64,000 bases of DNA from Solanum dulcamara (lineage: Eukaryota > Streptophyta > Magnoliopsida > Solanales > Solanaceae): positions 55,493,501-55,557,500 of the forward strand of contig NC_077240.1 of assembly GCF_947179165.1 (NCBI RefSeq). Reading direction: 5' to 3'. The notes under the pieces were generated by a model. It did not search any database, was not told the origin of the DNA, and saw only the letters and a list, made by a program, of their open reading frames with translations. Shown in pieces: positions 58,538 to 64,000 of the stretch (within the stretch, counting starts at the first letter, position 1; every line of letters starts with the position of its first letter). Position numbers and translations under genes: made by a program.

Positions 58538-60821
58538 TTTAAGACTCTGGAAATTTGGAAAGTCATAAAATGAGGAACAAGGAATGAAAGAGCAGATAAA
58601 TACAGAAAAACTGGCACTAGATATCAACCACGGAAGACCATCCCGTGCCGTGGTAGCACCATACCTCATGGTGAGTCACCCTAGTAGGGATTCAGAGACT
58701 CATACATGTAGGGAAGAGACCAAAATAACAGACCATGGACCGTGGAGAGCATCACAGATTGTAGTGCCCTCCATGGTGACCCCTCCCTACTGCCCTCAGA
58801 TAATATTCCAAGGCAGAGATCATAGACAACCACCACAGGACGTGGATCTCTTCATGGACCATAGTGTGAACCATGATGGTCACTCCTGCAAGTTGACCTG
58901 TAGGGACTATACCATGGCCACATTTCACAAATTGTGATGCCCTCCTTAAACCATGAAGGTCTCCGTGAAGAAGGTTCACAGACCTACCTGTAGACTTCCA
59001 GAAATATTTCCCAAGTTCTTTACCATGGGCTGTGGTGAGAACCACGGACCGTGAAAGGTCCCCGTGCAGTTAGTTCAGCAAGATTTTAAAAAGGGGCATT
59101 ATGGTCTTTTCCTGCATTTTAAAACAAAGGGAGGATTTTTCGAAGGTAGAATTCACCTACTTAAAAGACTCTAATCCTTTCTACACTTATTTCCTTCACT
59201 CACATTCTAACAACTCAAACCCTAACCTCCCAAGTGCTCTCAAGGTCTTCCTTTTCACCAAGAAAGCTAGGGTTTCACTCTAAGAAGATCAAGCCGCCAT
59301 TTCTTTTCAAGTTTTGCATTAAGGAATTGTTTCCCCATGGTATGTGGGTCTCGTCCATGGGTTCTTCAACCTATGGAATTCAAATGTTTTTCTCAACTCA
59401 ATATTTCAATATTTAAATGATGAAATCTTATGAGTTTTGATATGATAATTCCAAATGCATAGATTGTTGTTTATTTGAAGCTTATTTACGTATATTGATA
59501 TATATTGACTCTCAATTTTATGAAATAAATGATTTATCAAAGTTTTTGTATGAAGGCATGAAAATAGCTTTAAAGTGCATGGGTGGATTGTTCAAGATGT
59601 TTAAATTGATGTATTTCCATCACTCTCATGCCTGCTAGCATTATTTTAAATGTATTTGGAGGTCCACTCATATGAACCCATCTAGTTTCTTTTTGTTGAA
59701 ATAAAGTTGAATAGTATGCTTTGACTCTGAATGAAAATTTATGAAAACAAATATTTATAATTAAAGGGAGTCTAAAGAAATAAAAGAATGATAAAATGTT
59801 TATGAAATGATATTCCACTTGTGAAAGGACAATTCTTACTTGTGTGAATCAAATGAAAGGATTTAATGAGCTATTCTACCGAATAATGATTTGAAATCTA
59901 AAGTTATATGAATTCCTATGTTCTCATGATATTTAAATATCATTCCGTGGGATTTGACCTAGCACTGAATGTAACATGTAGATGGGGACTCGACCTAAGG
60001 GGTCCTTAAGTAAAGTCTCATGTTGCATTAACTATGCGCCAATATAGAAGCCCTTTTAGGCTATTTAGGCTAGTAGATCCATACATAGCCCTTAAATTTA
60101 AAGTTAAAGAAATGATTAAAGTGGATAGAGTTCTACCCTACAAGTAGTCTCCCCGTTCTAACGTAGAGGGTTATGTTGGATTCCATATAATAGCTCACAT
60201 GGTCTTAAATGTCGGTTAGTCATCTCCTCACAAAATAAATATTTTAATGCTATATATGATGATTTTTCATGCGTGCATTCAGTTTTGTACTTTGTTTATA
60301 AATGTCTTAATATTTTTCATTATATTGCATGCTCACATACTTAGTACATTCAAATTACAAATGCATACTCTTTGCCTACATGATATCACCATGTAGGGAC
60401 CAACGTTGTTCCCCATTCACCTCCACAGGCTAGTTTGATCATTGAAGGCTACTAATTTGGTGAGTTCCCATGTTTCGGGAATGATACCCCTTTACCTTTC
60501 TAGCTTTTGATTTGTATAGACATTTAGAATTCCTTTTGAGTACTTGTTCTATTTACTATGAGGGTGAGCTAGGAATATGTCTTAGCCCCCGCCAAGTGTA
60601 AGGAAAGTAGAGGTATCGTTGGACAATTGGATAATGTTTGATCTTGTTAATGAATTTTATTTCATGGTGTTTCCCTTAGTCCCATTACCCCTTTTTATTC
60701 CGCTTATTATTAAATGGCATTACCTATGAAAAGCTTAAACAACTTGAAGAGGCTTGGGTGAGGTACCTTCGGGTGTCTCATTAGCCGTGTCACATCTAAG
60801 CCCTAGGCTTGGATCGTGACA
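58538..60821 (+). repeat. 3' LTR of element G
   Basis: Starts TTTAAGACTCTGGAAATTTG (TG decayed) and ends GGATCGTGACA, 2284 bp, followed by the target duplication ATGTG. Palindromic CCACGG/CCGTGG/CCATGG words fill 58625-59070. Confidence 0.88.
60375..60397. other. LTR hairpin, copy 7
   Basis: CCTACATG / CATGTAGG with loop ATATCAC, about 425-447 nt from the LTR 3' end. It is the same structure as copy 6 in the opposite orientation. Confidence 0.6.
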
Positions 60822-60995
60822 ATGTGCATATGAGAAAATTTATTATGAATACAAATATGTACATCATTTTTGGATATATATCATATTTTGACTATATTTA
60901 GCCAATGTACTGTAATAAAGAATTTGATAACTAACAAAAATTAAAACAATTACAAGCAGGCAAATCACCAAAAAACATAAAAAGTAAAGAAGAAA

Positions 60996-61175
60996 GGGAA
61001 AAAGGACATATATACCCTTGAACTTTCAAAAATAATTTTTATATACCATCCGTTATAATATTGATATACCAACACCACTGTCGTCTAAAAAGTGGAGCTT
61101 TAATGTCCTTCTCACTAATGGAGGGACAAGTAGGGACACGTGTCCTTATCTTGTCAATTTACCTATTTCCCATTT
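60996..61175 (+). repeat. left terminal inverted repeat of the Pack-MULE
   Basis: Begins GGGAAAAAGGACATATATACC. It pairs with 62025-62201 in inverted orientation with scattered substitutions and small indels. Confidence 0.85.
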
Positions 61176-61309
61176 TAAAAAATGCACAAATATAAGAACC
61201 TGAAATTAAAAAAATACAAATTCAAATAACTCCACCCCACTCATCTTCTCTCCTCCTTCTCCGTCGAGCCTTCATTTTGATGATGGTTATCAAAAAAATG
61301 CCTGTATGG

Positions 61310-61925
61310 ATTACTGCAGCATCGAAAATAGCAATAATAGCCGAGACACTCAATTTTTATTTCCCTTTGGCAGGAGTAGTGCCACTGGTAGAGCATGAGA
61401 CTTCTATAGGATCACCACAAAGACCACTGTTATGAAAAAAGGAAGAGGGTACAAACTTCGTGATGCTCTGAATTGAGGGAATAGCACCGGATAGAAGGTT
61501 GTAAGATACAATAAAATGAGTATAATTTTGCAAATACCCAAGAACACAGGGATTGATCCAGATAACAAATTTTGTGATAAACCCAAAAAGTACAAGTTAG
61601 ACAAAATTCCAATGGTCAATGGAATACTTTCATTCTGTTGGTTATGATGTAAATCATGATATACAAGGTTTGACAAGTTGTACAAGTTTTGTGTTATTTC
61701 TCCAACTAAAATATTCCTAGATAGATCCCTACATGAAGTATTAGACTGTTCGATTCAAGTTCAAAGCAATGATAAAATAAAACAAATTAAACTGAGATAC
61801 TAATATACTCAGATTTGAAGAAGAAGCTTGCAGTTGCTTATCTCATATGGGATTTCACCAAATAGGGTGAGACTATGGAGGTCCAAAACTGCAAGTCATT
61901 CGATACTACCAAGTGAAGAGAGAAT
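61310..61925 (-). pseudogene. captured LRR receptor-like kinase fragment (At1g12460-like)
   Basis: The minus strand reads AVLDLHSLTLFGEIP and EISNCKLLLQ (about 61830-61905). A likely 80-bp GT-AG intron follows (61808 to 61729), then DLSRNILVGEITQNLYNLSN, LGLSQNLLSGSIPVFLG, and in the next frame SYNLLSGAIPSIQSITKF and FFHNSGLCGDPIEVSC, ending LSVSAIIAI, the start of a membrane helix. This is the last LRRs, the GLCGDP cap and the juxtamembrane region of the family that includes Arabidopsis At1g12460. The kinase domain was not captured. There is a frameshift near 61510 and stops at the capture edges. Confidence 0.8.
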
Positions 61926-62024
61926 TTAAGGGTGATTTGGTGGGTCTATTAGTGAGTAGGGTGGGGTTATTTGGGTGGGTATTTTGTTTAATTTTAAGTT
62001 CTTTTGTTTGAAGGTTATTTTCAA

Positions 62025-62201
62025 ATGAAAAATGGGTGAATGAACAAGATCAGGAAACGTGTCCTCACTTGTCCATTCGTTAGTGAGAAGACATTAAAGT
62101 TCCACTTTTTGGACAGCAGGGGTAGTGGTATATCAATAGTATAACGGAGGGTATATAAATACCATTTTTGAAAGTTCGGAGGTATATATATACTTTTTTC
62201 C
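62025..62201 (-). repeat. right terminal inverted repeat of the Pack-MULE
   Basis: Its reverse complement begins GGAAAAAAGTATATATATACC, then CGAACTTTCAAAAATGGT, matching the left repeat. Confidence 0.85.
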
Positions 62202-63341
62202 AAGAAGAACATTAGAACAATAATATCATAAACTAGTAAAATATAAGATATATATTACTATTTATTATCATATTTGATGTTTTATGAGTTATCTGAAATC
62301 ATCCCTCCAGCATGAAAAAGACGGGACAATAAAAATATATGGATAAGAAATAGAGCACTCTGACCAACAATATGTAATTAAATTAAGTTCTCGAATATCT
62401 TTGAAATAGTCAAAGTAAAAATCATAACTATATCATAAAAAATATTATAGTATATATAGTCTTTAGACGATTAAATTACAAATGATAACATAAGAAAATA
62501 GAGTAGATCAGAACACATATATTATTTTCACCATAAAGCACTGTAAAAATGAAAAATAATATGACAAACCAACTTCAATTGAGCCTTTGATTTGTCATTA
62601 ATTTTCAATAAGGCATCTTTTCACAAAAAAAAGTGGTAACTACAAAGACGACGGGGATACGAAAAACTCAGAACCAGTTTCTAGGCTAACAAAAATTTAA
62701 GACACAAACAGAGAAAATCAAACATGCACCTTATGAAAAAAGATAGTGTTGAAAATAAGATAATCTCTCTAAAATGTATGTAGTTTTTGTTTAGAAATAT
62801 GGATATTCTTCGAAACGGTTGTATGAAGTGGTGAACAATGGCACAAATTGTTGGCTTCTCTTCAATAGGCGCTAGGTTTTTAATTATTATTAAGGTGGAG
62901 TTCATGCTTTTATAGTAGTATATATAAAAGGGTATTTTAGTAATTTTACTTTTAAATTAATGAGTTCATACTATATATATATATATATATAAAACATTAA
63001 AGTTAGAGGATGTTCAAATTCCACTGAACTTCGAACTCACTCAACGGTTGTATTTCACACTTTAGTTTATTAATAAGACATGAATAGAAAACATCAAAAA
63101 TTCGTAGTTCAAAAATGTGAGTAAATCCTACCATTTATAGTTAACATATGATAGTATGAATATGTATTTATTGTGCCTTATCAGAAAAGTCACAACTCAT
63201 CGACAATGTCACTACTCTTTTAAAAGTCACAATCCTTCAAAAAAGACACAATTCTTCTATCACACGCCGAGTCTACATCATAGACGTGGTCGATACTCGG
63301 AAACCTTTTTTGGACCCAAGTGAACTCTAGACCTGGTTAAC
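62202..63341. other. non-coding region after the Pack-MULE
   Basis: AT-rich, with an (AT) microsatellite at 62972-62991. A minus-strand 74-codon frame (62681-62905) starts shortly after TATATATA/CTATAAAAG-like sequence, but its product (MNSTLIIIKNLAPIEEKPTI...) is not recognised and the support is weak. Confidence 0.4.
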
Positions 63342-64000
63342 TGTAAGACCCCATAAGTCAAAAGGTCGAAACGAAGGAAGAACTTCAGAAAAATGGACTG
63401 TCATCAAGTTTATGAGTCCACGTACAAGTCGTAGGTACTTCTATGAGTTGTAGGACTGACTTGTAGAGAGGGAAATGAGGAAAGGAAATAGACTAATGGT
63501 CAGAGAGACTCTACGAATCGAGTTTACGGCTCGTATCTGTTGAAAATCCAATTTTGGTTCACCGTGCTCAAAATTAACTACTTCAGTCTTTCGAATACAA
63601 GACTGAATTATTCAATCATATTCCTTATTTTTTCTTTGCAGGCCTGCTTCCTCTCCCCATTTTCAAACTCTCTCTCTCTCTCTCTTCTTTTATTCTTCCT
63701 CCAAAAAAAGACACCTATTTTACTCTTCTTAAAAAGAGATAAACCACCCAAAATCAATTTTTACCTTTCATCTCCAAAAAAAACCAAATATTTTTCTTTC
63801 TCTCTTCTTCTTCTTCACAAAAGAAGCTGCATCACCTCCGACCTCCACCACCATTACCGATTTTTTTTTTCAAAACTTTACCACATCTTCCTTCCACCCT
63901 CCTCTACAAAAATCCACAATCTGCTTAGATCTAAGAAAAATCAAACATTAATCATCACTTTCGTTTTTAGATCTATGGAGTTCCGCTCATCTCCATGATA
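63342..64000 (+). repeat. start of another LTR with a pyrimidine-rich leader (runs off the window)
   Basis: TGTAAGACCCCATAAGTCAA...GAAACGAAGG closely matches the LTR start of element B (31576, minus strand). ACGACTC/GAGTCGT-type words follow to 63540. After that a CT-rich stretch with (TC) runs (63668-63685) and TTTCTTCTTC looks like a leader or promoter-proximal region. I cannot tell whether it is still LTR or the leader of a host gene beyond the edge. The 152-codon frame here is low-complexity and not supported as a protein. Confidence 0.5.

Larger units (their letters stand above)
60996..62201. mobile_element. Pack-MULE carrying a receptor-kinase gene fragment
   Basis: The left end (60996-61175) and the reverse complement of the right end (62025-62201) match over about 170 bp, for example CGTTATAATATTGATATACC against CGTTATACTATTGATATACC. 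The flanking 9-mers are AAGAAGAAA (60987-60995) and AAGAAGAAC (62202-62210), 8 of 9 identical. Long inverted repeats with a 9-bp duplication are the mark of Mutator-like elements. The interior has no transposase but a captured LRR receptor kinase fragment, so the class is Pack-MULE. Confidence 0.85.

Noticed and set aside
63540..63998. A 152-codon frame ending MEFRSSP
   Set aside because: Low-complexity Ser/Leu/Phe/Lys from CT- and A-rich sequence; probably leader DNA. A host gene starting beyond the edge cannot be excluded.

Overview
This window looks like nuclear DNA of a flowering plant, most likely a Solanaceae member (Solanum-type). Two things suggest this. There is a broken F-box gene resembling the S-locus F-box (SLF) family of Solanaceae, and the window is packed with old Ty3/gypsy chromovirus-type LTR retrotransposons (Met-tRNA-type primer sites, integrase followed by a chromodomain-like tail, LTRs of about 2-2.3 kb). 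The DNA is AT-rich and gene-poor. Every retroelement reading frame is interrupted, as expected of pericentromeric or S-locus-type heterochromatin. I found no intact host gene, tRNA gene or CRISPR array, and no S-RNase-like sequence. The species call is an inference from memory of protein families, not from a database search.

Layout. 1-3795: the 3' end of a plus-strand gypsy element, with integrase, polypurine tract (PPT) and LTR. 3796-15430: minus-strand gypsy elements in a tandem LTR-internal-LTR-internal arrangement, with a solo LTR (8430-10542) inserted in the RNase H region. 15464-15945: a degenerate tandem repeat of about 138 bp. 15969-37739: a multi-level nest. A Tat/Athila-like gag is interrupted by one LTR. 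That LTR is interrupted by a gag-only plus-strand element (18470-32137, target duplication GTAGG on both sides). Its 3' LTR is in turn interrupted by a minus-strand gypsy element, which carries a solo LTR of its own (24741-26768, target duplication CCTTA). 32995-37739 and 38050-44199: two copies of a different gypsy family whose LTR carries a 33-bp minisatellite.

44200-50723 is the main non-retroelement island. It holds the SLF-like F-box pseudogene (44505-47433), split by a MULE-like insertion, and a short organellar large-subunit rRNA fragment. 50724-60821 is one gypsy insertion bounded by the target duplication ATGTG, with much of its interior in inverted orientation. 60996-62201 is a Pack-MULE: long terminal inverted repeats and a 9-bp target duplication (8/9 match) around a captured fragment of a leucine-rich-repeat receptor kinase gene. 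The window ends in the start of another LTR and a pyrimidine-rich leader.

The most notable patterns are: (i) a hairpin conserved about 380-450 nt from the 3' end of several diverged LTRs, with compensatory base changes; (ii) two separate solo-LTR insertions within a few bases of the same point of the RNase H coding region in two different host elements; (iii) the Pack-MULE; (iv) the transposon-broken SLF-like gene; (v) subfamily-specific palindromic words reiterated at the start of each LTR.
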